NCBI GenBank assembly: GCA_025464005.1
Contig: JAODBO010000145.1
Coordinates: 1 to 64,000 of the forward strand
From: Acidimicrobiaceae bacterium
Lineage (GTDB): Bacteria; Actinomycetota; Acidimicrobiia; Acidimicrobiales; Bog-793
Reading direction: 5' to 3'
DNA: 64,000 nt
The notes below the pieces were generated by a model. That model was not told the DNA's origin. It saw only the letters and a list, made by a program, of their open reading frames with translations, and made no database searches. Position 1 is the stretch's first letter. Every line of letters begins with the position of its first letter. This document shows positions 42,146 to 52,559 of the stretch, in pieces. The position numbers and the translations under genes were made by a program.

Positions 42146-43632
42146 CGACGGTTACGGGTCGATCCAGGTTGGGTCGATGCAGGTTGCACCGTGACGAGGT
42201 CGACGCCGAGCAGCTCGGCCGTTACGGCGAGCTCGTCGCGGCGGTGCCCGGTGCCGAGCGCCCAGTGGTGGGCTACCCGGCTCGCCGACCACTCGTCGCA
42301 CCACTGACCGGGATCGCAGCCGAAGTCGACCCGCGAGGTCGTGTTGCCGATGGCGAGGAGGGGGCCGCCGACGACCTCGCCCTCCGAGACGACGAAGCGG
42401 AGGCTCCCGTCGCGCATCTGGGTGAGCCCGAAGGCCGTGACCGGGCCGTGGCGGACGTCGAACTCGACCGAGACGCCGTAGCCGCGCTTGCCGTGGTAGA
42501 CGCCGAGTCCACGAAGCAGCGGGCGCCCGTCGCTGATCTCGAGGTGCGCCGGGCCGTCGTGGCCCATCTCGACGACGTCGTCGGTGAAGTTGAGCGCCTG
42601 CATCTCGGTGAACGAGCCGCCGCCGCCGAGGCGGTCCATGATGAGCATGGCGAGCGACGTCCTCACTTCGTACTCGCCGACGCAGGGGATGTGTGCGGCG
42701 GTCAGCAGCGATGCGCCGAGGATCATTCCGGCCCCGAGGCGCTCGTGCGTCTCGCCTTCGAGGCCGCGGTGGTAGTACGCGAGCGAGTCGAGCGAGAAGT
42801 CGGTGACGAGACGGTCGAGACCGACCGCGACCCGTGCCGCCCACTCGAGGTCGTCGGGCACGACGGAGTCGTCGATGTCGAACACGGCCCGGGTCTGCTC
42901 CAGCTTCGCGGCGATCTCGGCCTCGCTCGCGGCGGCGACGCGCACGCGCAGGTCGTCGAACTCGACGATCTCGACGTGACCGCCGAGATGCGCGGCAAGC
43001 AGCGTCGGGTCAGTCGACACGTCGTACATCCCCGGGTAGAGGTGGCCCATGATCCCGAAGCGCCCAGTGCGCATCGTCGCCCGGATGCCAGCGCCCCGGA
43101 TCCAGCGGCCGATGCGGTCCCAGGCCCGCTCGTCGCGGAGATAGCCCGACACCGAGCGGAACCCGATGCCGCACCGTTCGAAGGTGTTCGCCATCTCCGG
43201 CAGCGGGCAGCAGCCGCAGTAGGCGAGCCACTCACCGGTGCCGAAGGTCGCGTGGTCCATCGACTCGCTCGGCTGGAGGTTGATGAAGAGGACCTCCGCT
43301 CCCGTGCGCAGGGCGATCGGGACGACCATCGTCGCCGTCATGTACGTCGTGAGGAACATCACGATGAGGTCACAGCCTGCGACGCGCAGTGCCTCGGCGG
43401 CAGCGGCGGCCTCGGTCGCGTCGGAGATGAAGCCGACGTCGACGACGTCCGCGTCGAAGGTCGAGATCCGGCTCGAGACGAAAGCGGCCGAGCGTTCGAG
43501 CTCGGGCAACAAGTTCGGGAACTGCGGCCAGTACGCGCCGAGGCCCCCGGCGACGAGGCCGACGACCGGGCGCCGCACGCGCCCCGTCGGCCCGAGACCT
43601 CGTGCCGCCTCGAGCTCGCTCGCCGCGCTCAT
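42142..43632 (-). CDS. L-fucose/L-arabinose isomerase-fold protein in the rhamnose operon
   Basis: VGLVAGGLGAYWPQFPNLLPEL, DLIVMFLTTYMTATMVVPIALRTGAEVLFINLQP, GYGVSVEFDVRHGPVTAFGLTQMRDGSLRFVVSEGEVV; start overlaps the aldolase gene stop (ATGA). Confidence 0.75.
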   Translation of the reverse strand: MSAASELEAARGLGPTGRVRRPVVGLVAGGLGAYWPQFPNLLPELERSAAFVSSRISTFDADVVDVGFISDATEAAAAAEALRVAGCDLIVMFLTTYMTATMVVPIALRTGAEVLFINLQPSESMDHATFGTGEWLAYCGCCPLPEMANTFERCGIGFRSVSGYLRDERAWDRIGRWIRGAGIRATMRTGRFGIMGHLYPGMYDVSTDPTLLAAHLGGHVEIVEFDDLRVRVAAASEAEIAAKLEQTRAVFDIDDSVVPDDLEWAARVAVGLDRLVTDFSLDSLAYYHRGLEGETHERLGAGMILGASLLTAAHIPCVGEYEVRTSLAMLIMDRLGGGGSFTEMQALNFTDDVVEMGHDGPAHLEISDGRPLLRGLGVYHGKRGYGVSVEFDVRHGPVTAFGLTQMRDGSLRFVVSEGEVVGGPLLAIGNTTSRVDFGCDPGQWCDEWSASRVAHHWALGTGHRRDELAVTAELLGVDLVTVQPASTQPGSTRNRR

Positions 43633-45683
43633 CGAAGGAATGCCGCCGCGACGCCGGCGTCGACCGGGACGTGCAGGCCCGTCGTGTGCGAGAGCTCGGA
43701 GCTCGCCAGCACGAACACCGCGTTCGCGACGTGCTCGGGAAGCACCTCTCGCTTGAGCAACGTCCGCTGGGCGTAGTACTCGCCGAGCTTCTCTTCCTCG
43801 ACCCCGTAGACCGCGGCCCGCTGGGCTCCCCAGCCGGCGGCGAAGATGCCGGAGCCGCGCACCACGCCGTCGGGGTTCACGCCGTTCACCTTGATCCCGA
43901 ACGCTCCGAGCTCGGCGGCGAGGAGGCGGACCTGGTGGGCCTGGTCGGCTTTCGTCGCGCCGTAGGCGACGTTGTTGGGCCCGGCGAAGACGGAGTTCTT
44001 CGAGACGATGTAGACGATGTCGCCTCCGAGGCCCTGGTCGATCATCACCCGGGCCGTCTCGCGCGAGACGAGGAACGAGCCCTTTGCCATCACGGCGTGC
44101 TGGAGGTCCCAGACCTCGGCCGTCGTCTCGAGGAGGCTCTTCGAGATCGAGAGCCCGGCGTTGTTCACGACGAGGTCGATGCCGCCGAAGGCGAGGACCG
44201 CGGCACGCACCGCTGCCGCGATCTCGGCTTCGGAGGTGACGTCCGCTGCGAGAGCGACCGCGACGTCGGAGCCGCCGAGCTCGCCGGCGACCGAGGTGGC
44301 GTGTTCGGCGTTCAGGTCGACGACGACGACACAGGCGCCCTCCTTCGCGAGGCGTCGAGCGGTGGCGGCGCCGATCCCCGAGCCGCCGCCGGTGACGAGA
44401 GCGATGCGGGTGGCCAGCAGCTTCGGCGCGGGCATGCGCCGGAGCTTCTGCTCCTCGAGCTCCCAGTACTCGATGCGGAACTTCTCGGACTCGTCGATCG
44501 GCCGGTAGCTCGAGACGGACTCGGCGCCGTGCATGACGTTGATCGCGTTCACGTAGAACTCTCCGGCGACGCGGGCCGTCTGCTTGTCCTTGCCGAAGCT
44601 GAACATGCCGACGCCCGGAACGAGCACGATCGCCGGGTCCGCCCCCCGCATCGGCGGCGAGTCGGGGGTGGCATAGCGCTCGTAGTAGCTGCGGTACTCG
44701 TCCCGGTAGGCCGAGTGCAGCTCGCGGATGTTCGCGACGAGCTCCTGGAGCGGGACCTCCGCGTCGAGCTCGACCACGAGTGGTCGCACCTTGGTCCTGA
44801 GAAAGTGGTCGGGGCACGACGTGCCCCGCCGAGCAAGCTCCCCGAGGCGCTCCCGGGAACAGAAGTCGAGGACGACCTCGCTGTCGGTGTAGTGGCCGAC
44901 CTGGCGGGCGTCGCTGCTCGCCAGCCCGCGCAGTAGCGGGAAGATGGCGGCGGCGCGCTCGTGGCGGGCGTCCTCGGCGAGGGGCACGCGGCCAGGGTCG
45001 ACGCGACCGAACGGCTCGTGCTTGCCGTGTGCGTCGAGGTAGGCCTGGGCCGTGCTGATGATCTCGAGCGAGTTCGCCTCACAGGCCGCGCTCGACTCGC
45101 CCCACGCGGTCATGCCGTGGCCGCCGAGGATCGTGCCGATCGCGTCGGGGTTGTCGCGCTGCACCGCTGCGATGTCGAGGCCGAGCTGGAAGCCGGGCCG
45201 GCGCCAAGGGACCCACACGACTCGCTCGCCGAAGCACGCCTTCGTGAGCTGCTCGCCGTCGGCCGCGGTGGCAAAGGCGATCCCGGCGTCGGGGTGGAGG
45301 TGATCGACGTGCGGCGAGACGACGAGACCGTGCATGGCGGTGTCGATCGAGGGTGCCGCGCCTCCCCTGCCATGGAGGCAGAAGTCGAAGGCGGCGACCA
45401 TCTCGTCCTCGCGCTCCTCGCCCGGGTAGACGCCGACGAGAGCACGCAGGCGGTCGAGGCGAAGCACGGCGAGGCCGACCTCCTTCAGCGTGCCGAGGTC
45501 GCCGCCGGAACCCTTTACCCACATCAGCTCGGTGTTCTCACCGGTGACCGGATCCGGAGCGAGCGCCTTCACCGAGGTGTTCCCACCGGCGTAGTTGGTG
45601 TTGCGCGGATCGGCGCCGAGGCGGTTCGAGCGCTCGAGAAGCTCGGCGACGGGTCCGACAGTGCCAGAAGGGAGCGTCATCAC
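43629..45683 (-). CDS. rhaEW: Bifunctional rhamnulose-1-phosphate aldolase / lactaldehyde (short-chain) dehydrogenase
   Basis: N-terminal class II aldolase-like (NTNYAGGNTSVKALAPDPVTGE, HVDHLHPDAGIAFATAADG) fused to SDR (ALVTGGGSGIGAATARRLAKEGACVVVVDLN, YGATKADQAHQVRLLA). Confidence 0.93.
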   Translation of the reverse strand: MMTLPSGTVGPVAELLERSNRLGADPRNTNYAGGNTSVKALAPDPVTGENTELMWVKGSGGDLGTLKEVGLAVLRLDRLRALVGVYPGEEREDEMVAAFDFCLHGRGGAAPSIDTAMHGLVVSPHVDHLHPDAGIAFATAADGEQLTKACFGERVVWVPWRRPGFQLGLDIAAVQRDNPDAIGTILGGHGMTAWGESSAACEANSLEIISTAQAYLDAHGKHEPFGRVDPGRVPLAEDARHERAAAIFPLLRGLASSDARQVGHYTDSEVVLDFCSRERLGELARRGTSCPDHFLRTKVRPLVVELDAEVPLQELVANIRELHSAYRDEYRSYYERYATPDSPPMRGADPAIVLVPGVGMFSFGKDKQTARVAGEFYVNAINVMHGAESVSSYRPIDESEKFRIEYWELEEQKLRRMPAPKLLATRIALVTGGGSGIGAATARRLAKEGACVVVVDLNAEHATSVAGELGGSDVAVALAADVTSEAEIAAAVRAAVLAFGGIDLVVNNAGLSISKSLLETTAEVWDLQHAVMAKGSFLVSRETARVMIDQGLGGDIVYIVSKNSVFAGPNNVAYGATKADQAHQVRLLAAELGAFGIKVNGVNPDGVVRGSGIFAAGWGAQRAAVYGVEEEKLGEYYAQRTLLKREVLPEHVANAVFVLASSELSHTTGLHVPVDAGVAAAFLR

Positions 45684-46846
45684 GCGCCCCAGCCGGCCTG
45701 GGTCCCACCGACGCGCTCCGCGACGATTCGCTCGTGGTAGCCCGAGCGGCCATAGGCCGAGAGTGGGTCGGGATCGAGGCCCATCTCGGTGCGCACCTCA
45801 GCCAGGAGTGGACGGACGTCGGTGTTGTAGGCATCGATGAGGACCTCGTTCGCACCAAGCACGTCGCCTGCCGCCTGGGCGAGCGCGAGCGCCTCGCGAT
45901 CGACGAGGAGCGCCTTGGCCGTGGCTTCCTGGACGTGCATGACCGAGCGGATCTCGGCTCGGATCTTCGGCTCGATGTTGTGGCACTGGTCGAGCATGAA
46001 CGCGACGCCGGAGTCCGGCCCGAGCGCGCCCGCACCGACGATCTCGTTCATGATCCGGAAGAGCTGGAACGGGTCGGCAGCGCCGACCATGAGGTCGTCG
46101 TCGGCGTAGAAGCGGCTGTTGAAGTGGAAGCCGCCGAGGCGCGCGAGGCGGATGAGACCGGCCACGATGAACTCGATGTTCGTGCCCGGCGCGTGGTGAC
46201 CCGTGTCGACTAGGACCTTCGCCTGGTCGCCGAGCGCCAGGCAGTGGACGAGCGAGGTCCCCCAGTCCGGCACGTCCATCGTGTAGAAGGACGGCTCGAA
46301 GAACTTGTACTCGAGCAGCATCGTCATCTCCGACGGCATCGTCGCGTACGTCGCGGCGAGTGCCTCGGCGAGACGGTCCTGGCGGGCGCGGATGTCGTCC
46401 TGGCCGGGGTAGTTCGTCCCGTCGGCGAACCACAGGCTGAGCGCCTTGGAGCCGGTCGCTCCCGCGACCTCGACGCACTCGACGAGGTGTGCCGTCGCCT
46501 TGCGGCGGACCACCGGGTCGGGGTTGCAGACGCTGCCGAGGCGGTAGTCGTTCTCCTGGAAGACGTTCGGGTTGATCGCACCGATCTGGAGCCCGAGACC
46601 GGCCGCGTGCTTCGCGAGGTCCTCGTAGTCCTCGACGCGGTCCCAGGGGATATGCAGCGCGACCGAGGGGGCGACGCCGGTGAAGCGATGGACCTCGGCG
46701 GCATCCGCGATCTTCTCGTAGGGATTACGGGCCACGCCCTCCTGGGCGAAGACCTTGAATCGGGTTCCGGAGTTCCCGTAGGCCCAGGACGGCGTCTCGA
46801 TCCACTGCTGGCGGAGCGCCGCCTTCACGTCGATTCTGTCGATCAT
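45680..46846 (-). CDS. rhaI: L-rhamnose isomerase
   Basis: IETPSWAYGNSGTRFKVFAQEGVARNPYEKIADAAEVHRFTGVAPSVALHIPWD; LWFADGTNYPGQDDIRARQDRL. Confidence 0.93.
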   Translation of the reverse strand: MIDRIDVKAALRQQWIETPSWAYGNSGTRFKVFAQEGVARNPYEKIADAAEVHRFTGVAPSVALHIPWDRVEDYEDLAKHAAGLGLQIGAINPNVFQENDYRLGSVCNPDPVVRRKATAHLVECVEVAGATGSKALSLWFADGTNYPGQDDIRARQDRLAEALAATYATMPSEMTMLLEYKFFEPSFYTMDVPDWGTSLVHCLALGDQAKVLVDTGHHAPGTNIEFIVAGLIRLARLGGFHFNSRFYADDDLMVGAADPFQLFRIMNEIVGAGALGPDSGVAFMLDQCHNIEPKIRAEIRSVMHVQEATAKALLVDREALALAQAAGDVLGANEVLIDAYNTDVRPLLAEVRTEMGLDPDPLSAYGRSGYHERIVAERVGGTQAGWGA

Positions 46847-46916
46847 TCTCGTCTCACCTTCACTAACCGGTCGGGTTCAGGGGTTCCAGCTCGGCATTGC
46901 CGCGAGCCGGTGGGTT

Positions 46917-47240
46917 TCAGTCGAGGTGGAAGACCTCGGGTAGGGCTTGCATCGACTCGTCGGGGCCGGCACCGTCGAGCTCGACGAAGAACTCCGCCAT
47001 CTCGGACTGCCAACGGGCATTCACCTTCGTCGCGGCCATCGCAGCCTGTGCGGCCACAAAGTCCTCGCATTCGAGGTAGCCGATGAGCGAACCGTTGTTG
47101 GCGAGAAAGAGCGAGTAGTTGTGCCACCCGCTCGCCTCGAGTGCCTCGAGCATTTCGGGCCACACCTTATGGTGGCGGGCCACGTACTCCTCGAGGCGCT
47201 CGGGTCGCACGCTGAGCTGGAAGCAGATTCGCTGGGTCAT
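46917..47240 (-). CDS. rhaM: L-rhamnose mutarotase
   Basis: ICFQLSVRPERLEEYVARHHKVWPEMLEALEASGWHNYSLFLANNGSLIGYLECEDF. Confidence 0.93.
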   Translation of the reverse strand: MTQRICFQLSVRPERLEEYVARHHKVWPEMLEALEASGWHNYSLFLANNGSLIGYLECEDFVAAQAAMAATKVNARWQSEMAEFFVELDGAGPDESMQALPEVFHLD

Positions 47241-47330
47241 TTTGCGCTCACCTGGGAGATGCCGAGATGTGGTGCCGGGGACGGGGGCCGGCGTACCGGC
47301 CCCCGTCCCCGTACCGCTGGACGTACGGGT

Positions 47331-48371
47331 CTAGAAGTTGAACTTCAAGACGTTGGACTTGTTGAACACCGTCGGTGGGCCAAGCACGACCGAGGGACCC
47401 GTTCCGGCTGCGGCCGGGAGGATCTTGTACGCGCCGAGCTTCCCGGCAGTGAAGCTCTGACCGGCCTTGCCGGTGATGGTGCCGGACGCGAGCGTCGCGG
47501 CGGCGTAGCCGGCGAGGTACCCGAGGTTCGACGGGTTCCACAGCTCGAACGCCTTGACCGTTCCGTCGAGCACGTACTTCTTCATCTGCGAAGGCAGACC
47601 AAGCCCGGTGAGGGTGAGGTGCTTGAGGAGGGCTTTGTGTGTGTCGAGGTACTGCGCTGCGGTCGAGATGCCGACCGTCGTCGGCGAGATGATGCCGGCG
47701 AGGTTCGGGTAGGCCGAGAGCAGGCCTTGGAGCACCGTCAGCGAAGTCGCCGGGTCGTCGTTGCCGTAGACGGTCGAGACGAGCTTCATCTTCGGGTACT
47801 TCTTCAGCTCGACCTTCATGTACTTGATCCAGGCGTTCTGGTTCGTCGCCGTCGCGGCCGCCGAGAGGATGGCGATCTGGCCCGTGGAGTGGATCTCCGA
47901 CGCGAGCAGGTCGATCTCAGAGGTGCCGATCTGGCGGGTGTTCGCCTGGTTGATGAAGAGGTGGTTCGGGCAGGTGACGTCGGAGTCGAAGGAGACGATC
48001 TTGATGCCAGCGGCCTGGGCCTTCGCAAGCGAAGGGCAGAGCGCGGACGGGTCGTTCCCCGCGATGACGATTGCCGATGCCTTCGCCGCGATCGCCGCCT
48101 GGATCGACGGGATCTGGGCGGCCGCAGTGTCGGCCGTGCCGCTCGAGACGACCTGCTTGTCCCCGATGGCGTTGAGGGCGGTCTTGCCACCAGCGTCGGC
48201 TATCACCTCGTAGGGGTTGAGCGTGTCCTTCGGGATGAAGTAGATCGTCTCACCCGACTTCAGTCTCGATGATGCGGCGCTCGCCGAGTTGGTTGCAACT
48301 GCGACGAGTGACGCGACCGAGACGACTGCTGTAGTCGCTGCCAGCGCGAGCCGGCTTCCTCGTAGATTCAT
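47331..48371 (-). CDS. rhaS: Rhamnose ABC transporter substrate-binding protein
   Basis: Signal peptide; periplasmic sugar-binding fold (AAIAAKASAIVIAGNDPSALCPSLAKAQAAGIKIVSFDSDV); context. Confidence 0.88.
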   Translation of the reverse strand: MNLRGSRLALAATTAVVSVASLVAVATNSASAASSRLKSGETIYFIPKDTLNPYEVIADAGGKTALNAIGDKQVVSSGTADTAAAQIPSIQAAIAAKASAIVIAGNDPSALCPSLAKAQAAGIKIVSFDSDVTCPNHLFINQANTRQIGTSEIDLLASEIHSTGQIAILSAAATATNQNAWIKYMKVELKKYPKMKLVSTVYGNDDPATSLTVLQGLLSAYPNLAGIISPTTVGISTAAQYLDTHKALLKHLTLTGLGLPSQMKKYVLDGTVKAFELWNPSNLGYLAGYAAATLASGTITGKAGQSFTAGKLGAYKILPAAAGTGPSVVLGPPTVFNKSNVLKFNF

Positions 48372-48495
48372 ACGTGTCCTTTCCGGTGTTTGGTGTGTTC
48401 ACCGTGAGTGGATTCCCCCCCACGGAGCATGTGCCGGGCGGGCAGAGCCGACGCGCACGTCGCTCCGCTCTCCCGAGAGCTCTTCGGCGCGCGCC

Positions 48496-49575
48496 TCACT
48501 CGTTCGCCCTCCGACTGATCGCCGACCTCGCCCGGATGCGGCCGATCCCCTCGGCGGCGTTCGGCAGGATGACGCTTATAAGCAGCAGGCATCCCGTCAC
48601 GATCTGCTGGACCTGCGGCGCGACGTTCATGAGCGTCAGCGCGCTCTCGATCCCGCCGATCACGCAGACCGCCATGACGACTCCGACGATCGTCCCGCGT
48701 CCGCCGAAGATCGAGACGCCGCCGAAGAGCACGATCGTGACGACGGTGAGCTCGAGGCCGATCCCCGCGTCGTAACGGGACGTCGCGTACTGGAACGTCC
48801 AGAGGATGCCGGCGATCGAGCAGAGGAGGCCCGAAAGCGCGTAGAGCACAAGCTTGATCCGCTTCACGCGGATACCCGAGAAGAACGCCGCTTCCTGCTG
48901 GAGCCCGATCGCGTGCATCGCCCGACCGACGGGGGTCGCGTGCAGGACGATGGCGTAGACGATCGCCATGAGGATGAAGATCCCGAGGCTCCACGAGAGC
49001 TCGGTATGAGGGATGGGCGAGGTGCCGATCGTCGTGTATGAGCTCGGGAAGCCGGTCACCGAGTTGCTGCCCAGGATGATCAGCGCGATCCCTCGGTAGA
49101 GCGCGAGGGTGCCGATCGTCACTGCCAGCGACGGGAGGCCGAGCCGGGTGATGAGCAACCCGTTGAAGAGCCCACACGCGAGGCCGACCACGATGACGAG
49201 CGCCATCGCGCCGACGATCGGCCAGCCGTGTGCGAAGAGATAGCCGAGGAGCGAGCTGGCGAGCCCGAGCGTGGACGCGACCGAGAGGTCGATCTCTCCG
49301 GTCATGACGATGAGCGTGAGCGGGAGCGCCATGATCGCGATCGAGCCGATGTTGAGCCCGAAGTCGAAGAAGTTCGTCCCCGTGAGGAAATTCGGCGTCT
49401 CGGCGATGCCGAACAGGACAGTCCCGAGGACGAACCCGAGGAGAGCGACCTCCCAGCGTCCGAGCATCCGCCAGGACAGGCCACGCTCCTGCGGCACTCG
49501 CGCGGGGGCGGACACCGGTGCCTGCTCGACCGGCGTCGTCTCGGACCCAGAGACGACGGGGCTGCTACGCACCAC
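48496..49575 (-). CDS. rhaQ: Rhamnose ABC transporter permease
   Basis: Multiple TM; VMTGEIDLSVASTLGLASSLLGYL; GVSIFGGRGTIVGVVMAVCVIGGIESAL; GTG start proposed overlapping preceding permease. Confidence 0.9.
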   Translation of the reverse strand: MVRSSPVVSGSETTPVEQAPVSAPARVPQERGLSWRMLGRWEVALLGFVLGTVLFGIAETPNFLTGTNFFDFGLNIGSIAIMALPLTLIVMTGEIDLSVASTLGLASSLLGYLFAHGWPIVGAMALVIVVGLACGLFNGLLITRLGLPSLAVTIGTLALYRGIALIILGSNSVTGFPSSYTTIGTSPIPHTELSWSLGIFILMAIVYAIVLHATPVGRAMHAIGLQQEAAFFSGIRVKRIKLVLYALSGLLCSIAGILWTFQYATSRYDAGIGLELTVVTIVLFGGVSIFGGRGTIVGVVMAVCVIGGIESALTLMNVAPQVQQIVTGCLLLISVILPNAAEGIGRIRARSAISRRANE

Positions 49576-50617
49576 GAGCGGCCCTCCGCAGCCGCAGGTT
49601 GCGCTCGCGGCGCAACGAGACGAAGCGGTCGAACGCGATCGCCGCGATGAGCAGGCCGCCGGCGATCGCCTGGTTCCAGAACGCCGAGATCCTCGCCGCG
49701 ACGAGGGCCTGGTTGATGGTGTTGAGCAGCAGCGGCCCGAGCGCCGCGCCGAGCACCGTTCCGCTTCCGCCGAAGATCGCGACGCCCCCGACGACGACGC
49801 CGGAGACGACGATGAGCTCGTAGCCGCTCCCAGCCGTCGAGGCGACGGTGGCGAACTGGGCGAGCCAGAGTGCGCCGCCAAGACCGGCGATCGCGCCGGA
49901 GAAGACGAAGGCCCAGAAGACGCGCTTGCGGACGGGGACGCCGGCGAGCTCGGCGGCGGCGGGGTTCGACCCGATGGCATAGAGGTCACGGTTCGACCGG
50001 AAGGTACGCATCGCGTAGCCGACGACGAGCACGACCACCGCTGTGATAACGAAGATCCAGGGCACCCCGAGGATGTTGTTCACCCCGACGCCGATGAAGC
50101 CCCCGGGGATGCTCGACGGGTCGATCTGGACGCCGTTCACGACGAGGGCGTCGACGCCGCGGATGAGATACAGCGTGCCGAGGGTGACGACGAGGCTCGG
50201 CACGCGTGCGACGGCGACGATCGCGCCGTTGACCACGCCGCAGACGACGCCGACGCCGATCCCGACGAGAAATGCGAGCGGCACGGGAAAGTTCGGGTTG
50301 TGGAGGAATACCTCGCCGACGACGTAGGCCGAGAGCCCGAGCACCGAACCGACCGAGAGGTCGACGTTGCGTGTGATGATCACGATCGTCTCGCCGACGC
50401 CGAGCAGGGCGTAGATCGAAGCGCCCGCGAGCAGCTGCTGCACGCTCGCCGAGCTCGCGAAGCTCGAGTTGTAGATCGTCGTCCCGCCGAACACGGCGAA
50501 GATGACGACGAGGATCCCGAGCTCGCGGGCGCGAAGCACGATGTCCCAGACCCGGCCCGGGGTCGGCGCGGGACGAGGAGCGGGGGCGAGCTCGCCGACC
50601 GCAGAGGCGATCGTCAT
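49565..50617 (-). CDS. rhaP: Rhamnose ABC transporter permease
   Basis: [53 protein letters not shown]. Confidence 0.9.
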   Translation of the reverse strand: MTIASAVGELAPAPRPAPTPGRVWDIVLRARELGILVVIFAVFGGTTIYNSSFASSASVQQLLAGASIYALLGVGETIVIITRNVDLSVGSVLGLSAYVVGEVFLHNPNFPVPLAFLVGIGVGVVCGVVNGAIVAVARVPSLVVTLGTLYLIRGVDALVVNGVQIDPSSIPGGFIGVGVNNILGVPWIFVITAVVVLVVGYAMRTFRSNRDLYAIGSNPAAAELAGVPVRKRVFWAFVFSGAIAGLGGALWLAQFATVASTAGSGYELIVVSGVVVGGVAIFGGSGTVLGAALGPLLLNTINQALVAARISAFWNQAIAGGLLIAAIAFDRFVSLRRERNLRLRRAARGA

Positions 50618-52176
50618 AGCGGCGTCCCTGCCAGCTGGCCGGTCGCTGCGCGCATGATCGAGGCCTCGTCGGCCTCGGCCCGGTCGAGCTCGGCGACGAG
50701 ACGCCCCTCGCGAAGCACGAGGACCCGGTCGGCCATCCCGAGCACCTCGGGCAGCTCGGAGGAGATCATGAGCACCGCGACGCCCTGGCCGGCGAGCTCG
50801 TCGAGCAGGCGGTGGACTTCGGCCTTCGTCCCGACATCGATGCCCCGCGTGGGCTCGTCGATGATGAGCAGCGAAGGGTGGCGTGCGAGCCACTTCGCGA
50901 GCACAGCCTTTTGCTGGTTGCCGCCGGACAGCGTGGCGACGGGGTTCTTCAGCCGGCCGTACTTGAGGCGCAGGCGCACTGCCCAGTCGGCGGCGAGCTC
51001 CTGCTCGGCGGAGCGCCGGATGATCCCGAGGCGCTCGAGGCGAGAGAGCGAGGCGAGGGCGACGTTCTGGTCGATCGCCATGTCCATGACGAGGCCTTGT
51101 TGGCGGCGGTCCTCGGGGACCAAGCCCACACCGGCCGCGATCGCCGCAGTGGGCGAGCGCGCCTGGAGTTCGTCGCCGTTCAGGAAGACCTTCCCGGCGT
51201 CGTAGTCGTCGATGCCGAAGATCGCCCTTGCGATCTCGCTCCGGCCTGCGCCGACCAACCCGGCGAGGCCGACGATCTCACCGGCGCGCACCGCGAAGGA
51301 GATGTCGGTGAACACGCCCTCCCGGGTCAGCCGCTCGACCCGGAGCACCTCGGCGCCAACGGTGGCACCGCTCTTCACGAACATGGTCTCGAGGTCACGT
51401 CCGACCATGGAGTGGATGATGGCGTCGACGTTCATCTCGTCGGCCGGCGCGCTCATGACGAAGGCGCCGTCGCGCATGATCGTGATTCGCTGGCAGATCT
51501 CGAAGACCTCCTCGAGCCGGTGCGAGATGAAGAGAACCGCGGCACCGCTGGCCCGCAGTGTCCGGACAACGTCGAACAGCCGCTCGACCTCTCGCGCCGA
51601 CAGGGCAGCCGTCGGCTCGTCCATGACGATGACCTTGGCGTTGAACGAGAGCGCCTTCGCGATCTCGACGATTTGCTGGTCGGCGACGGACATCCCCCTC
51701 GCCGCCTGGTCGGGATCGATCTTCACCCCGAGCCGATCGCAGATCTCGCGCACGTGCTCGTTCATTTCCTTGCGGTCGATGCGCCTGCCGGTGCGAAGGG
51801 GCTGGCGCCCCATGAAGATGTTCTCGGCGACGGAGAGGTCGGGGAAGAGCGTTGGCTCCTGGTAGATGATGGCAATGCCCGCGATGCGCGCCGCGGATGG
51901 ACCCGCGAGCGTGATCGGCTCGCCGTCGAGCAGCAGCACTCCCGAGTCCGGGTGGTGCACGCCACCGAGGATCTTCACCATCGTCGACTTGCCGGCGCCG
52001 TTCTCGCCGAGCAACGCGTGCGCCTCGCCGGCGTACAGCTCGATCGAGCCGTCGATCAGCGCTCGGACGGCGCCGAAGGACTTCGTGGCATTGCGAAGGA
52101 CGAGCACGGGGGCGTCGCTGCGGCACTGAGCGGGCGCGCTGACCTCTGGCCCACGACCCCCGTCCGTCTCGGTCAA
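50614..52176 (-). CDS. rhaT: Rhamnose ABC transporter, dual ATP-binding subunit
   Basis: [70 protein letters not shown]; overlaps rhaP by ATGA; TTG start. Confidence 0.92.
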   Translation of the reverse strand: MTETDGGRGPEVSAPAQCRSDAPVLVLRNATKSFGAVRALIDGSIELYAGEAHALLGENGAGKSTMVKILGGVHHPDSGVLLLDGEPITLAGPSAARIAGIAIIYQEPTLFPDLSVAENIFMGRQPLRTGRRIDRKEMNEHVREICDRLGVKIDPDQAARGMSVADQQIVEIAKALSFNAKVIVMDEPTAALSAREVERLFDVVRTLRASGAAVLFISHRLEEVFEICQRITIMRDGAFVMSAPADEMNVDAIIHSMVGRDLETMFVKSGATVGAEVLRVERLTREGVFTDISFAVRAGEIVGLAGLVGAGRSEIARAIFGIDDYDAGKVFLNGDELQARSPTAAIAAGVGLVPEDRRQQGLVMDMAIDQNVALASLSRLERLGIIRRSAEQELAADWAVRLRLKYGRLKNPVATLSGGNQQKAVLAKWLARHPSLLIIDEPTRGIDVGTKAEVHRLLDELAGQGVAVLMISSELPEVLGMADRVLVLREGRLVAELDRAEADEASIMRAATGQLAGTPL

Positions 52177-52228
52177 GACCCTGCCCCCTCTCTGAACCGG
52201 CCAGATCCCCGCCAGCAGCGTCTCAGAA

Positions 52229-52240
52229 TGAATCGTTCAA
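52229..52240. promoter_or_regulatory. Candidate LacI-family operator (TGAATCGTTCAA) between rhaT and the divergent regulator
   Basis: TGAA-TCG-TTCA half-site symmetry about 55 nt upstream of rhaT. Confidence 0.35.
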
Positions 52241-52559
52241 ATCGTCGAGCGCGCTCACGTTAAGCCCGAGGGACGAAGGTGTCAAGGCACTCGCCCACCT
52301 TCACGAGGGAAGCTCACACCCCGGCGTGCGAGCGCAAGAGGAGACCTTTTTGTCGCGGAGCCGCCCTGCCTCCTGCGTAGCTTCCCTCGATCCGCGCCGG
52401 GTCCGTTCGAGCGACTACCCTGGCGCTGCACGAGGCGAGCGAATAGGCACGTCGGAGGTGGGATGGACGTGAGCAAGCGGACGACGGCCCTCGCAGGGGT
52501 CGCTTTGTGGTCGGGCGCCACGCGCCACCTCTGATGAGCGCCACCTCGGCCAGCGCCGC

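Noticed and set aside
42142-44817. 891-aa minus-strand ORF
   Set aside because: N-terminal 395 aa are an out-of-frame Arg-rich reading of the aldolase/dehydrogenase gene; the real protein starts at 43632.
52315-52550. Possible small genes between rhaT and lacI (76-79 aa ORFs)
   Set aside because: Arg/Pro-rich, no SD or conserved motif; likely non-coding regulatory DNA.
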